This document shows, one piece after another, positions 52,788 through 62,636 of a stretch of 64,000 nt of DNA (within the stretch, counting starts at the first letter, position 1; every line of letters starts with the position of its first letter). The position numbers and the translations under genes are program-made. Under the pieces are notes generated by a model that had not been told where the DNA came from, searched no databases, and saw only the letters and a list, made by a program, of their open reading frames with translations. Source of the DNA: Micromonospora sp. HM5-17 (GTDB lineage Bacteria; Actinomycetota; Actinomycetes; Mycobacteriales; Micromonosporaceae); contig NZ_RJWA01000002.1 of assembly GCF_003762835.1 (NCBI RefSeq), forward strand, positions 372,001 to 436,000. The letters run 5' to 3'.

Positions 52788-54095
52788 ATGAGCGTCATCA
52801 GGCGTCGGCTCCGCACTGTCGCGGTCGCCGCGCTCGCCACGGGCGTGGCCCTCGGCGGCACGGCGTGTAGCAAGAGCGATGACGATGGGGGCAGTGAGGG
52901 AGGCCAGGTGAAGCTGGTCCTCCAGACCTTCCAGAACTTCGGCTACGACCAGGCGATCAAGGACTTCGAGGCGGCCCACCCGAACATCAAGGTGGAGCAC
53001 CAGAAGATGGGCGAGCTGCGTGACTTCCAGCCCAAGCTGGTGCAGTGGCTCGCGGCGGGCAGCGGCGCCGGCGACGTGGTCGGCCTCGAGGAGGGCGTGC
53101 TGCTCCAGTACGTGCAGAACCACGACAAGTTCGTCAACCTCCTCGACTACGGCGCGGGCGAGCTGAAGAGCAACTTCCCCGAGTGGAAGTGGAACAACGC
53201 CCTGACCCCGGACGGGAAGAAGCTGATCGGCCTCGGCACCGACGTCGGTGGCCTGGCCATGTGCTACCGCAAGGACCTGTTCCAGCAGGCCGGCCTGCCG
53301 ACCGACCGGGAGGAGGTCTCCAAGCGGATCACGACCTGGGAGGACTACATCGAGCTGGGCCGGCAGTTCAAGGCCAGCGGCAAGGTCAAGGCGGCCTGGC
53401 TGGACAGCGCGACCAGCCTGATGCAGCCGTACGTCATGCAGAACTCCGAGGTCTTCTTCTTCGACAAGGAGAACAAGTTCATCGGTGACACCAACCCGGT
53501 CGTCCGCAAGGCGTGGGACATGGGTCTGCAGATGGCCGCCGAGGGGCTGACCGCCAAGGCGCAGCGGTGGAGCGCCGACTGGGACGCCGCCTTCAAGAAC
53601 TCCGCGTTCGCCACGATCCCCTGCCCGGCCTGGATGACCGAGGGCGTCATCGCGCAGCGCTCCGGCCCGGCCAACGCCGGCAAGTGGGACATCGCCACGA
53701 TCCCGGGCGGTGGCGGCAACTGGGGTGGGTCCTACCTCGCCATCCCGGCGCAGACCAAGCACCCGAAGGAGGCCTACGAGCTGGCCAAGTACCTGACCAG
53801 CAAGGAGGGCCACCTGGCGGCGTTCAAGGAGGCCGGCGCCATGCCGTCGGACATCGCCGGTATCGAGGACCCGGCGTTCAAGGACAAGAAGAGCGACTAC
53901 TTCAGTGGTGCCCCGACCGGCAAGATCTTCGGTGACAGCGTCAAGAACCTGAAGCCGGTCTTCCTCGGTGCCAAGCACCAGCAGGTCTGGGAGACCATCG
54001 TCGAGCCGCAGATGCAGGCGGCCGAGCGCGGTCAGCTGAGTTCGGAAGCCGCCTGGCAGAAGGCGATGGACGAGGCCAAGAAGGCGACCAGCTGA
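52788..54095 (+). CDS. cebE: Cellobiose/cello-oligosaccharide-binding lipoprotein
   Basis: This 435-aa family 1 solute-binding lipoprotein has a signal ending LGGTAC (lipid Cys27). The mature protein has the type I sugar-binder pattern: VKLVLQTFQNFGYDQAIKDF, the aromatic-rich ligand cleft, PCPAWMTEGVI and GGNWGGSYLAIPAQTKHPKEAYELAKYL. CebE binds cellobiose and longer cello-oligosaccharides. It is followed by permease genes, a beta-glucosidase and CebR, and preceded by two CebR boxes. AGGG-type RBS at 52776-52785. Confidence 0.93.
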   Translation: MSVIRRRLRTVAVAALATGVALGGTACSKSDDDGGSEGGQVKLVLQTFQNFGYDQAIKDFEAAHPNIKVEHQKMGELRDFQPKLVQWLAAGSGAGDVVGLEEGVLLQYVQNHDKFVNLLDYGAGELKSNFPEWKWNNALTPDGKKLIGLGTDVGGLAMCYRKDLFQQAGLPTDREEVSKRITTWEDYIELGRQFKASGKVKAAWLDSATSLMQPYVMQNSEVFFFDKENKFIGDTNPVVRKAWDMGLQMAAEGLTAKAQRWSADWDAAFKNSAFATIPCPAWMTEGVIAQRSGPANAGKWDIATIPGGGGNWGGSYLAIPAQTKHPKEAYELAKYLTSKEGHLAAFKEAGAMPSDIAGIEDPAFKDKKSDYFSGAPTGKIFGDSVKNLKPVFLGAKHQQVWETIVEPQMQAAERGQLSSEAAWQKAMDEAKKATS

Positions 54096-54141
54096 GTCGC
54101 CGGTGACCTGCCGAGTCCGCCGGCCCGGCTGCCCGCGGACC

Positions 54142-54182
54142 GGCGGCGGCGCCCACACCCACCGGGTGTGGGCGCCGCCGCC
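54142..54182 (+). terminator. 19-bp perfect hairpin between cebE and cebF
   Basis: 54142-54160 pairs perfectly with 54164-54182 around a three-base loop, 47 bp after the cebE stop and 37 bp before cebF. It probably protects the cebE mRNA 3' end and lets only part of transcription reach the permease genes, giving excess binding protein. Confidence 0.75.
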
Positions 54183-54218
54183 AGGTCACCGCCGCCTACC
54201 TCTCCGGAAGGACCTGCA

Positions 54219-55196
54219 ATGAGTTCTGCTGTCGGCACCCGCCCACGGCACGCCGCGGCACCGCCGCCCCGCACCGAGCCCCGCCAGCGGTCGTACCGCC
54301 TCGGTCGCTGGGACATCACGTACTCCCCCTACCTCTACGTGGCGCCGTTCTTCATCCTCTTCGGCGTCTTCGGCCTCTTTCCGGTCCTCTACACCGTCTA
54401 CGTCTCGCTGTTCGACTACGAGCTGCTCAGCGGGACCAAGGAGTTCGTCGGCCTGGAGAACTACCGCGTCCTGCTGGAGGACTCCCAGTTCTGGAACGCG
54501 GCGTACAACACCGTCGGCATCTTCGTGCTCAGCACGGTGCCGCAGCTGATCGCGGCGCTGATCCTCGCCAACCTGCTGAACCGGCAGATGCGGGCCCGCA
54601 CCCTGTTCCGGATGGGGGTCGTCATCCCGAACATCACCTCGGTGGCCGCGGTCGGCATCATCTTCGCGCTGATCTTCGCGGACCGGTACGGCCTGGTGAA
54701 CTGGTTGCTCGGCACCGTCGGTATCGACCCGATCGCCTGGCGGGACAACCGCTACGCCTCCTGGTTCGCCATCGCCTTCATGGTCGACTGGCGCTGGACC
54801 GGGTACAACGCCCTGATCTACCTCGGCGCCATGCAGGCGATCCCGAAGGACCTGTACGAGTCGGCCTCGCTGGACGGCGCCTCCGCCTGGCGGCAGTTCT
54901 GGACGATCACGGTGCCGCTGATCCGGCCGACGATCCTGTTCACGGTCATCATCTCCACCATCGGCGGTTTCCAGATCTTCACCGAGCCCCTGATGTACGG
55001 CTTCGGGATGATCCGCGGCGGCGGCAACCACGAGTTCCAGACGCTGGCCATGTACATCTACGAGCAGACCTTCACCGGCAACGCCGAGTACGGCTACGGG
55101 TCGGCGATGTCCTGGCTGCTCTTCATGATGATCATCATCTTCGCGCTGATCAACTTCGCGCTGGTCCGCCGCTCGGTCAAGGGGGAGCAGAAGTGA
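54219..55196 (+). CDS. cebF: Cellobiose ABC transporter permease
   Basis: This 325-aa integral membrane protein of the MalF/UgpA type has six TM segments and the EAA loop ESASLDGASAWRQFWTITVPLIRPT that docks the ATPase. The ATG at 54219 follows GGAAGG (54206-54211); an upstream frame of 17 codons is within the hairpin. It pairs with CebG to form the channel. The ATPase is not encoded here. Confidence 0.94.
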   Translation: MSSAVGTRPRHAAAPPPRTEPRQRSYRLGRWDITYSPYLYVAPFFILFGVFGLFPVLYTVYVSLFDYELLSGTKEFVGLENYRVLLEDSQFWNAAYNTVGIFVLSTVPQLIAALILANLLNRQMRARTLFRMGVVIPNITSVAAVGIIFALIFADRYGLVNWLLGTVGIDPIAWRDNRYASWFAIAFMVDWRWTGYNALIYLGAMQAIPKDLYESASLDGASAWRQFWTITVPLIRPTILFTVIISTIGGFQIFTEPLMYGFGMIRGGGNHEFQTLAMYIYEQTFTGNAEYGYGSAMSWLLFMMIIIFALINFALVRRSVKGEQK

Positions 55197-56101
55197 CCAC
55201 CACGCAGACCCTGCCCCGCCCGGTGGCCCCGACCCCGGTGATCCGGCGGCGCCGGCGGCGTGTCCGGATGCCCGGCGCGCAGCTCTGGCAGGCCAGCCCG
55301 CTGACCTATTTCGCGTTGATCATCGGCAGCGTGCTCTCGATCTTCCCGATCGTCTGGTCCTTCATCGTCGCGTCGCGGGACAACAGCGCGGTCTACGAGA
55401 TGCCGCCCACCCCGGGCGGCAAGCTGTTCGCCAACATCGACCGGATGCTGGCCAACGATGACGCGGCGTTCGTCTACGGACTGGTCAACTCCGCCGTCGT
55501 GTCGAGCATCGTCACCATCTCGGTGATCTTCTTCTCCAGCCTGGCCGGCTTCGCGTTCGCCAAGCTCCGGTTCCGGGGCAGCAACGCGCTCCTGCTGATC
55601 ATCATCCTCACCATGATGGTGCCGACCCAGCTCGGCGTCATCCCGCTCTACCTGATGATGGTGGAGCTCGGCTGGACCGGGACCCTCCAGGCCGTCATCG
55701 TGCCGTTCCTGGTGCAGGGCTTCGGGGTGTTCATGATGCGCCAGTACGCGACGTCCGCGATCAGCGACGAGCTGATCGAGGCGGCCCGGCTCGACGGCTG
55801 CTCGACCTGGCGGATCTACTGGAACGTCGTCCTCCCGGCGTTGCGGCCGGCGGCGGCCGTGCTCGGCCTGCTGACCTTCATGCAGACCTGGAACGAGTTC
55901 CTCTGGCCGTTCATCGTGCTCACGCCCGACACGCCCACCGTCCAGTACTCGTTGAAGATCCTTTCGTCCGGGCCGTACCAGACGGACTACGTCGCGCTCT
56001 TCGCCGGCACCGCGCTGGCGACCCTACCGCTGTTGATCGTGTTCATCATCTTCGGCCGCCAGATCATCGGCGGCATCATGGAAGGCGCCGTCAAGTCGTG
56101 A
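55193..56101 (+). CDS. cebG: Cellobiose ABC transporter permease
   Basis: This 302-aa MalG-type permease has six TM segments and the EAA motif [21 protein letters not shown]. The GTG start overlaps the cebF stop (GTGA) and its stop overlaps bglC, so cebF-cebG-bglC are translationally coupled. It imports cello-oligosaccharides with CebE and CebF. Confidence 0.94.
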   Translation: MTTTQTLPRPVAPTPVIRRRRRRVRMPGAQLWQASPLTYFALIIGSVLSIFPIVWSFIVASRDNSAVYEMPPTPGGKLFANIDRMLANDDAAFVYGLVNSAVVSSIVTISVIFFSSLAGFAFAKLRFRGSNALLLIIILTMMVPTQLGVIPLYLMMVELGWTGTLQAVIVPFLVQGFGVFMMRQYATSAISDELIEAARLDGCSTWRIYWNVVLPALRPAAAVLGLLTFMQTWNEFLWPFIVLTPDTPTVQYSLKILSSGPYQTDYVALFAGTALATLPLLIVFIIFGRQIIGGIMEGAVKS

Positions 56102-57531
56102 GCAGCTCCGCAAGCCCCCAGTCCGCCCAGATCCTCACGGAGGAGCAGGGGTTGACCTTCCCGCCCGGTTTCGTCTGGGGCGCGTCCACCGCCGCGTACC
56201 AGATCGAGGGTGGGGTGCACGAGGGCGGCCGTTCCGCCTCGATCTGGGACACCTTCAGCCACACCCCGGGTCGGGTCCTGCACGGACACACCGGTGACGT
56301 TGCCTGCGACCACTACCACCGGTACCGAGATGACGTGAAGCTGATGGCCGAACTGGGGCTGAAGGCGTACCGGCTCTCGGTGGCCTGGCCCCGGATCCAG
56401 CCGGACGGGACCGGTCCGGCCAACCAGGCGGGGCTGGACTTCTACCGGGCGCTCGTCGACGAGCTGCTGGAGCACGGCATCGAGCCCTGGGTGACCCTCT
56501 ACCACTGGGATCTGCCCCAGGCGCTGGAGGACGCCGGGGGCTGGCCGGTCCGGGACACCGCGCACCGGTTCGCCGAGTACGCGGAGCTGACCCAGCGGGC
56601 CCTCGGTGACCGCGTCCGGCACTGGATCACCCTCAACGAGCCCTGGTGCTCGGCCTTCCTCGGGTACGGCTCCGGGACGCACGCGCCCGGCCGGACCGAC
56701 CCGCCGGCGGCGATTCGCGCCGCCCACCACCTGATGCTCGGCCACGGCTTCGCCACCCAGGCGCTGCGCGCGGCCGCCCCGGACCACGAGGTCGGGGTGA
56801 CGCTCAACCTCTACGCCGTCTCGCCGCAGACCGACTCGCCGGGCGACGCCGACGCAGCCCGCCGGATCGACGGGCTGGCCAACCGGTTCTTCCTCGACCC
56901 GATCCTGCGCGGCAGCTACCCGGCGGACGTGGTGGCGGACCTCGCCGGGGTGACCGACTTCGGCCACGTCCGGGACGGCGACCTGGAGGTCGTCGCCACC
57001 CCGATGTCGTTCCTCGGGATCAACTACTACAGCCGGCACGTGGTCGCCGCGCCGATCGAGGGGGTGGAGCCGGAGCCGTACTGGCGGGCGCAGTCGAGCT
57101 GGCCCGGCAGCGAGCAGGTCCGGTTCGTCACCCGAGGGGTCCCGGTGACCGACATGAACTGGGAGATCGACGCGCCCGGGCTGGTGGAGGTCCTCCAGAT
57201 GGTGCACCGGAACTACCCGGAGCTGCCGCTCTACATCACCGAGAACGGCTCCGCCTTCGTGGACGAGGTGGTCGACGGCGAGGTCGACGACGTCGACCGG
57301 GTGGCGTACTTCGACGCCCACCTGCGGGCCTGTCACACCGCGATCACCTCCGGTGTGCCGCTGCGCGGCTACTTCGCCTGGTCGCTGCTGGACAACTTCG
57401 AGTGGGCGTGGGGTTACACGAAGCGCTTCGGCATGGTCTACGTCGACTACGACAGCCAGCTTCGGATTCCCAAGTCGAGCGCGAAGTGGTACACCGAGGT
57501 GATCCGACGTAACGGTTTGGCCGCACAATAG
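56098..57531 (+). CDS. bglC: GH1 beta-glucosidase
   Basis: This 477-aa family 1 glycosidase has the N-terminal signature [20 protein letters not shown], the acid/base Glu181 in [12 protein letters not shown] and the nucleophile Glu382 in [10 protein letters not shown], and the C-terminal [22 protein letters not shown]. It lacks a signal peptide, so it hydrolyses imported cellobiose inside the cell. Overlap with cebG fixes the GTG start. Confidence 0.95.
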   Translation: MSSSASPQSAQILTEEQGLTFPPGFVWGASTAAYQIEGGVHEGGRSASIWDTFSHTPGRVLHGHTGDVACDHYHRYRDDVKLMAELGLKAYRLSVAWPRIQPDGTGPANQAGLDFYRALVDELLEHGIEPWVTLYHWDLPQALEDAGGWPVRDTAHRFAEYAELTQRALGDRVRHWITLNEPWCSAFLGYGSGTHAPGRTDPPAAIRAAHHLMLGHGFATQALRAAAPDHEVGVTLNLYAVSPQTDSPGDADAARRIDGLANRFFLDPILRGSYPADVVADLAGVTDFGHVRDGDLEVVATPMSFLGINYYSRHVVAAPIEGVEPEPYWRAQSSWPGSEQVRFVTRGVPVTDMNWEIDAPGLVEVLQMVHRNYPELPLYITENGSAFVDEVVDGEVDDVDRVAYFDAHLRACHTAITSGVPLRGYFAWSLLDNFEWAWGYTKRFGMVYVDYDSQLRIPKSSAKWYTEVIRRNGLAAQ

Positions 57532-57557
57532 GCGTGGCCAACCAGTACTGGGATGGT

Positions 57558-57588
57558 CCGGCACCGGCCCGTGCCAGGTCGGTGCCGG
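57558..57588. terminator. Hairpin between bglC and cebR
   Basis: CCGGCACCG (57558-57566) pairs with CGGTGCCGG (57580-57588). It may limit read-through of the ceb operon into cebR. Confidence 0.5.
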
Positions 57589-57613
57589 TCGCCCGACGTC
57601 GGAGGAGCAGACG

Positions 57614-58657
57614 ATGACAACGCAGCGCACCCGCTCGCTCGGGCGGCCAACCCTGGACGCGGTCGCAGCCCGCGCCGGCGTGGGACGGGGCACGGTGTCG
57701 CGCGTCGTCAACGGCTCGCCCCAGGTGAGCCCGGAGGCTCGGGCCGCCGTGCAACGGGCGATCGCCGAGCTGGGGTACGTGCCGAACCGGGCGGCCCGGG
57801 CACTGGTGACGCAGCGGACCGACTCGGTCGCCCTGGTGGTCTCCGAGTCGGAGGAGCGGGTCTTCGGCGAGCCGTTCTTCGCCGGCATCGTGCGGGGGAT
57901 CAGCTCCGCCCTGCTGGAGACGTCGATGCAGCTGTGGCTGGCGATGGCGCAGTCTCCGGCCGAGCGGGAACGGATGGAGCACCACCTGACCAACCAGCAC
58001 GTGGACGGTGTGCTCCTCCTCTCCCTGCACGACGCGGACCCGCTGCCCGCCCTGCTGGAGCAGCGCGGGCTGCCGACCGTGCTCGGCGGCCGGCCGGCCC
58101 GGATGCTGACGGACCCGAACGGGGCGTACTTCGTCGACGTGGACAATGCCGGCGGGGCCCGGCTGGCCGTCGAGCACCTGTTGCGCAAGGGACGGCGGCG
58201 GGTGGCCACGATCGCCGGACCGCAGGACATGGGCGTGGGTGTGGCTCGGCTGAGCGGCTACCGGGAGGCGATGCGGGACAGCGGCGCGGAGGTCAGCGAC
58301 GACCTGATCGCGTACGGCGACTTTAGCGAGAGCAGCGGTGCGGCGGCGATGCGCCGGCTGCTCGAGGCCTGCCCCGATCTCGACGCCGTCTTCGTCGCCT
58401 CCGACCTGATGGCCTGCGGGGCGCTGCGGGCGCTGCGCGAGGCGGGGCGCCGGGTCCCCGACGACGTGGCGGTGGTGGGCTTCGAGGACGCCCCGATCGC
58501 CCGGCAGATGGACCCGCCGCTGACCACGGTCTTCCAGCCCATGGAGGAGATGGGGCGGCAGATGGCCCGGCTGCTCGTCTCCCGGATCCGCCGGGAGGAG
58601 CGGGAGACGCCGTACGTCCTGCTCGACACCCACCTCGTGCACCGCAGCTCGGCCTGA
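57614..58657 (+). CDS. cebR: LacI-family repressor CebR
   Basis: This 347-aa LacI/GalR regulator has the HTH TLDAVAARAGVGRGTVSRVVN, the hinge helix PNRAARALVTQ with the Ala/Leu minor-groove pair, and a periplasmic-binding-like ligand domain (SVALVVSESEERVFGEPFF, VASDLMACGALRALREAG, PLTTVFQPMEEMGRQM). It represses the ceb operon; cellobiose is the inducer in Streptomyces. GGAGGAG precedes the ATG. TGGGAGCGCTCCC boxes at 52.5 kb and 63.3 kb are its likely sites. Confidence 0.93.
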   Translation: MTTQRTRSLGRPTLDAVAARAGVGRGTVSRVVNGSPQVSPEARAAVQRAIAELGYVPNRAARALVTQRTDSVALVVSESEERVFGEPFFAGIVRGISSALLETSMQLWLAMAQSPAERERMEHHLTNQHVDGVLLLSLHDADPLPALLEQRGLPTVLGGRPARMLTDPNGAYFVDVDNAGGARLAVEHLLRKGRRRVATIAGPQDMGVGVARLSGYREAMRDSGAEVSDDLIAYGDFSESSGAAAMRRLLEACPDLDAVFVASDLMACGALRALREAGRRVPDDVAVVGFEDAPIARQMDPPLTTVFQPMEEMGRQMARLLVSRIRREERETPYVLLDTHLVHRSSA

Positions 58658-58830
58658 CCCGTCCCCGCGACCCCGCCGGTCGGGCACCGACCACGGCACC
58701 TCCTCACGGCACGTACCGGTTGTTGCTGCCGGGACATGGCATGGCAACAGGGACGAAATGGTCATAGGGCAGCATGGTCCCCAGCACACCGGCGGTGACC
58801 CGCGCCGGTCCGCCGACGGAGGGGACGGAC

Positions 58831-59631
58831 ATGTTGCTGAGGGTTCGGGTGACCCTGCCGGACCGACCTGGCACACTCGGCCAGGTGGCCCGCACGCTGG
58901 GCGTGGCAGGGGCCGACATCGTCCAGGTGGTGGTCCTGGAGCGGCTCGGCGGGCGGGCGGTGGACGACTTCACCGTCGTCTGGCCGGGGGCGTCCCGGGT
59001 CGACCGGCTCAGCGCCGGGCTCGGCGCGATCCCCGGCGTACGGGTCGACGGCATGTGGCGGGCCATCGGCGCGCCGACCGGTGGCGGACAGGACGCCGAG
59101 CTGCTGGCCCAGATCGCGGCGAACCCGGCGCACGGCCTCGCCACGCTGGTCGACGCGGTGCCGGGGCTGCTCGCCGCCGACTGGGCCGCCGCCGCCGTGG
59201 TACCGGCCGACTGGGCGGCCCGCAGCGCGCCCGGCTCGGGAGCGGTCCGGGGCACCGGCGCACCCGCGGTGGCGTACGCGAGCTGGCGGGCGCCGAGCCC
59301 GCTGCGCCTGCCCGAGGTGACGCCGTTGCGGGCCCGCGCCCTGCGCGGCCCGACCGGGGTCCACTACGCGGTCGCGCCGTTCGGCCGGGCCGGGCTGGTG
59401 CTGATGCTCGCCCGGGTGGACGGCGACGGGCTCGTGGCGGCCGGCTTCCACGTCACGGAGGTGGACCGGATCGCTCAACTCGTCCGCGCCGCCGCGACGA
59501 TCCTCGGCGATCGGCTCGACCTGGTCGGTGCCGCACCGGCGGCGTCCGGTGCCGCGTCCGCCCGGGCCGCGGCGATGGCGGCGGTGACCGAGACCACGGC
59601 CACCGTCACCGGTCCGGCAATCGCCGAGTAA
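58831..59631 (+). CDS. ACT-domain protein, GAF-like C-terminal part
   Basis: This 266-aa protein starts at ATG 58831 with GGAGGGG (58818-58824) six bases upstream. The N-terminal ACT domain (1-75) reads LLRVRVTLPDRPGTLGQVAR and ADIVQVVVLER, the amino-acid-binding fold. The rest (about 85-235) resembles a GAF-like sensor (AVAPFGRAGLVLMLARVDGD). It lacks an effector domain. It lies 37 bp before the ACT-GNAT acetyltransferase gene and is presumably its partner or a second amino-acid sensor. Confidence 0.75.
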   Translation: MLLRVRVTLPDRPGTLGQVARTLGVAGADIVQVVVLERLGGRAVDDFTVVWPGASRVDRLSAGLGAIPGVRVDGMWRAIGAPTGGGQDAELLAQIAANPAHGLATLVDAVPGLLAADWAAAAVVPADWAARSAPGSGAVRGTGAPAVAYASWRAPSPLRLPEVTPLRARALRGPTGVHYAVAPFGRAGLVLMLARVDGDGLVAAGFHVTEVDRIAQLVRAAATILGDRLDLVGAAPAASGAASARAAAMAAVTETTATVTGPAIAE

Positions 59632-59668
59632 CAGTCGGCGGGCAGGCTGGACCCGGGAGGGAGTCACC

Positions 59669-60877
59669 ATGACGCTGTGGCGGATCAGAGCGACCGTGAC
59701 CGACCGGCCCGGATTCCTCTCGGTGCTCACCGCGAGCCTCGCGTTGCGCGGGGTCAACATCCTCACCGTGCAGGTGCACACGACCGAGGCCGGGGCGGTG
59801 GACGACTTTCTGGTCGACGCGCCGGCCGAACTCACCGCGGACGACCTGGTCGCGGCGGTGGAGAAGGGTCGTGGCCGGGACTGCTGGGTGGCGCGCAGCG
59901 AGGCGCAGGGCCTCGTGGATCAGCCGACCCGGGCCCTCGGCCTCGCGACCCGGCTGGTGCACGACCCGGACGCGCTGGGGGAGACGCTGCGGACGCTGCT
60001 CGCCGCCGACTCGGTGACCTGGCGCCCGCTGCCCGCCGCCGGTGGTCCCGGGTACGACCGGGGCGCCATGCGGCTGCCGGACCCGGACGGTGGAACGTTC
60101 GAGGTGGGCCGGAGCGCCCCCGCCTTCACCCCGGCGGAGTTCGCCCGCGCCCAGGCGCTGCTGGAGCTGGCCGGGGCCGTGCTGCGGCGTAGCGTCGAGC
60201 ACGTCACCCTGGTGCTGCCGGAGGGCGCCGAGGTCCTGGTCCGCCCGGCGCTCACCGAGGACCTGGCCGCGGTCCAGGCGATGCACCAGCGTTGCTCCGC
60301 GGATACCCTGCGCCGTCGCTACCCGACGATGGCCGACCGACCGGACGGTGAGCGGCTGCGCCGTCTGCTGGCTCCGGCGCGCGGGGTGACGCTGCTGGCG
60401 GTGCCGGAGGGCGGGACCGGGGATCCGGACCGGGTGGTGGCGATGGCGAACCTGGTCGCCGAGGGCGAGCTCGCCCAGGTCGCCCTCCTGGTCGAGGACG
60501 CCTGGCAGCGACGGGGCCTGGGTGGCGCCCTGTTGCGCCGGCTCGCCACGTACGCGGACCGGGGCGGCTACGCGGCGCTGTCGGCGTACACCCCGGCCGA
60601 CAACGTGGGGATGCTGCGCCTGCTGAACCGGTTCCACCGGCCCGGCGCGGTGGAGCGCGACGGCAACCTGCTGAGCGTGACCGTGCCGCTGGCCGAGCGC
60701 TCCGCTGCCGCGCCGCCCGCCGAGCGGCTCGGGACCAGGCTGCCGATTCCGGCCCAGCCCGGCCCCGGCGCGGCCGCCGGTTCCGGGCGCGGCCTCGGGA
60801 CGTCCGCCGGTCCCCGGCCCGGCCCCGGCGTGCCCGCCGGGCGCGCCCGTGCCGCCGCCGAGGCGCCGGAGACCTGA
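59669..60877 (+). CDS. ACT-GNAT amino-acid-regulated protein acetyltransferase
   Basis: This 402-aa protein has an N-terminal ACT domain (1-75: LWRIRATVTDRPGFLSVLTA, GVNILTVQVHTTEAG) and a GNAT domain (about 185-335: VLVRPALTEDLAAVQAMHQR, VALLVEDAWQRRGLGGALLRR, AYTPADNVGMLRLLNRFH). The arrangement matches amino-acid-activated lysine acetyltransferases of actinomycetes such as MaKat of Micromonospora aurantiaca, which inhibits acetyl-CoA synthetase by lysine acetylation. The C-terminal 60 residues are Pro/Ala/Gly low complexity. GGGAGGGAG precedes the ATG. Confidence 0.87.
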   Translation: MTLWRIRATVTDRPGFLSVLTASLALRGVNILTVQVHTTEAGAVDDFLVDAPAELTADDLVAAVEKGRGRDCWVARSEAQGLVDQPTRALGLATRLVHDPDALGETLRTLLAADSVTWRPLPAAGGPGYDRGAMRLPDPDGGTFEVGRSAPAFTPAEFARAQALLELAGAVLRRSVEHVTLVLPEGAEVLVRPALTEDLAAVQAMHQRCSADTLRRRYPTMADRPDGERLRRLLAPARGVTLLAVPEGGTGDPDRVVAMANLVAEGELAQVALLVEDAWQRRGLGGALLRRLATYADRGGYAALSAYTPADNVGMLRLLNRFHRPGAVERDGNLLSVTVPLAERSAAAPPAERLGTRLPIPAQPGPGAAAGSGRGLGTSAGPRPGPGVPAGRARAAAEAPET

Positions 60878-60881
60878 GACA

Positions 60882-60912
60882 GCGGTCCGGTCCCGGTTCG
60901 GGACCGGACCGC
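60882..60912. terminator. 13-bp hairpin after the ACT-GNAT gene
   Basis: 60882-60894 pairs perfectly with 60900-60912 around GGTTC, five bases past the stop and before the convergent aldehyde dehydrogenase gene. Confidence 0.7.
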
Positions 60913-61055
60913 GGAGAACGCCCACCGGGGGCGAGACGGCGGGCCGGGCCGCCGGGCCGCCCATCGGGGGCGAGACGGGCGGGGCCCGTCCGGTGGGACG
61001 GCCGGACGGGCCCCGTCAGCTCCGGTCCCGGTCGGGTGGAGGCCACAGCGACGTC

Positions 61056-62636
61056 TCAGATGTTCGGCGGCAGGGCTGTCCACTCCGGGAAGTTTCCGTA
61101 GAGCCGCTCGCCCGGTTCACCGACGGTGACCGCCTGCACCAGGAGGTCGCCCCCGACGAAGGCGCCCTTCCAGGACGCGCCGCGACCGCCGAACGGCTCC
61201 GCCCGGTCGCCCCGGGAGCGGGGCCGGTTGATGCCCACCTTGAACGCCTGCAGGTCGACGGCGAGCTTGGCCGCCTTCTCCTCGTCGTCGCAGGCGAGAC
61301 TCGCCACCAGCGCGCCGTTGGAGGCGTTCATCGCGGCCAGCAACTCCTCCTCGGTGTCCACCACCACGATGGTGTCCACCGGCCCGAACGGCTCGGCGTG
61401 CATCAGCCGGGACCGCCCCGGCGGGGCGAGCAGCACCGAGGGTGCGACGTACGCCGAGGTGTCCTGGCCGGGGAGGAAGGGCGCCCCGTCGAGCCGGCCG
61501 CGGTAGAGCGGGATCGCGCCGCCGCGGACCGCCTCGTCCACCTTACGCCGCAGCTCGTCGGCCTTGCCGGCGCTGATCAGCGGCCCGAAGTCGAGGTCGG
61601 GCAGCGGGTCGCCCGGGCTCCAGGTGTCGTCCACGGCGAGCGGGTGCCCGAAGCGGACCGAGCGGACGACCGGCAGGTACATGTCGAGGAACTGGTCGAC
61701 CAGGTCGCGCTGGACCACGAAGCGTGGGTACGCGGTGCAGCGCTGCTTGCCGTACTCGAAGCCCTTCTTCAGGTGCGTGGCGAGCATGTCCCACTGGGAG
61801 AACTCCCAGATGCCCCAGGCGTTCAGTCCCTCCTGCTCGATCATGTGCCGCTTGTCGGTGTCGAGGAGCGCGGCGGCGACCTTGCCGCCGTTGGACCGAC
61901 CGCCGACGAAGGCGACCGCGCCGATCTCCGGTGCCCGGACCAGCACCTCGGAGAGCTCCTCGCCGCTGCCGGAGACCAGGGTGGCGGGCAGCCCGACGCG
62001 GCGCATCAGCGCGTGGGCCACGGTGAGACAGACCGCCCCACCCTGGGACGGGGTCTTGGCGATCACGGCGTTGCCGGCGAGCAGCTGTACCAGCTCGGCG
62101 TGGACCAGCACGCTCATCGGGTAGTTCCAGCTGGCGATGTTGCTGACCGGGCCGGGAAGCGGCTCGCGTCCGCCGGCCAGCATCCGGTCGATCTCCTCGA
62201 CGTACCAGCGGACGCCGTCGAGCGCCCGGTCGACGTCGGCGCAGGCGAGCCGCCACGGCTTGCCGATCTCCCAGACCAGCAGCAGGGCGAGCAGGTCGCG
62301 GTGCGGGGTCAGCGCGTCGAGCGCCGCGACCACCCGGGCCTTCCGGTCGGCGAGCGGGGTGGCCGCCCAGTCCCGGTGCTCGGCGGCCGCGAAGGCCACC
62401 GCGGAGCGGGCCGACTCGGCGTCGAGCCGAGGCAGGTTGACCAGCACGGTGTTGTCCACCGGGGTCCGGACGGCGGTCGGGGCGCCGGTCGACTGCCAGG
62501 CCCCCTCGATCAGGTTGCGCAGGGTGACGGCCCCGTCGGGGCGGCCCGGCTCGAGGTCGAACGCTTCGGGGGCCGTCTCCACCGCCCGGGCGAGGGTTTC
62601 CTGCCAGGCGGTGCCGTCGGCAAGGCGCAGTGCCAT
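61056..62636 (-). CDS. Aldehyde dehydrogenase family protein
   Basis: This 526-aa NAD(P)-linked dehydrogenase has SNIASWNYPMSVLVH (NAD-binding loop), the general base Glu in HMIEQEGLNAWG and the catalytic Cys in YGKQRCTAYPRF, with EPFGPVDTIVVVDTEEELL near the C-terminus. The sequence is atypical for fatty-aldehyde or betaine-aldehyde enzymes and the substrate is unknown. GAGGAGGC precedes the ATG. Confidence 0.92.
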   Translation of the reverse strand: MALRLADGTAWQETLARAVETAPEAFDLEPGRPDGAVTLRNLIEGAWQSTGAPTAVRTPVDNTVLVNLPRLDAESARSAVAFAAAEHRDWAATPLADRKARVVAALDALTPHRDLLALLLVWEIGKPWRLACADVDRALDGVRWYVEEIDRMLAGGREPLPGPVSNIASWNYPMSVLVHAELVQLLAGNAVIAKTPSQGGAVCLTVAHALMRRVGLPATLVSGSGEELSEVLVRAPEIGAVAFVGGRSNGGKVAAALLDTDKRHMIEQEGLNAWGIWEFSQWDMLATHLKKGFEYGKQRCTAYPRFVVQRDLVDQFLDMYLPVVRSVRFGHPLAVDDTWSPGDPLPDLDFGPLISAGKADELRRKVDEAVRGGAIPLYRGRLDGAPFLPGQDTSAYVAPSVLLAPPGRSRLMHAEPFGPVDTIVVVDTEEELLAAMNASNGALVASLACDDEEKAAKLAVDLQAFKVGINRPRSRGDRAEPFGGRGASWKGAFVGGDLLVQAVTVGEPGERLYGNFPEWTALPPNI

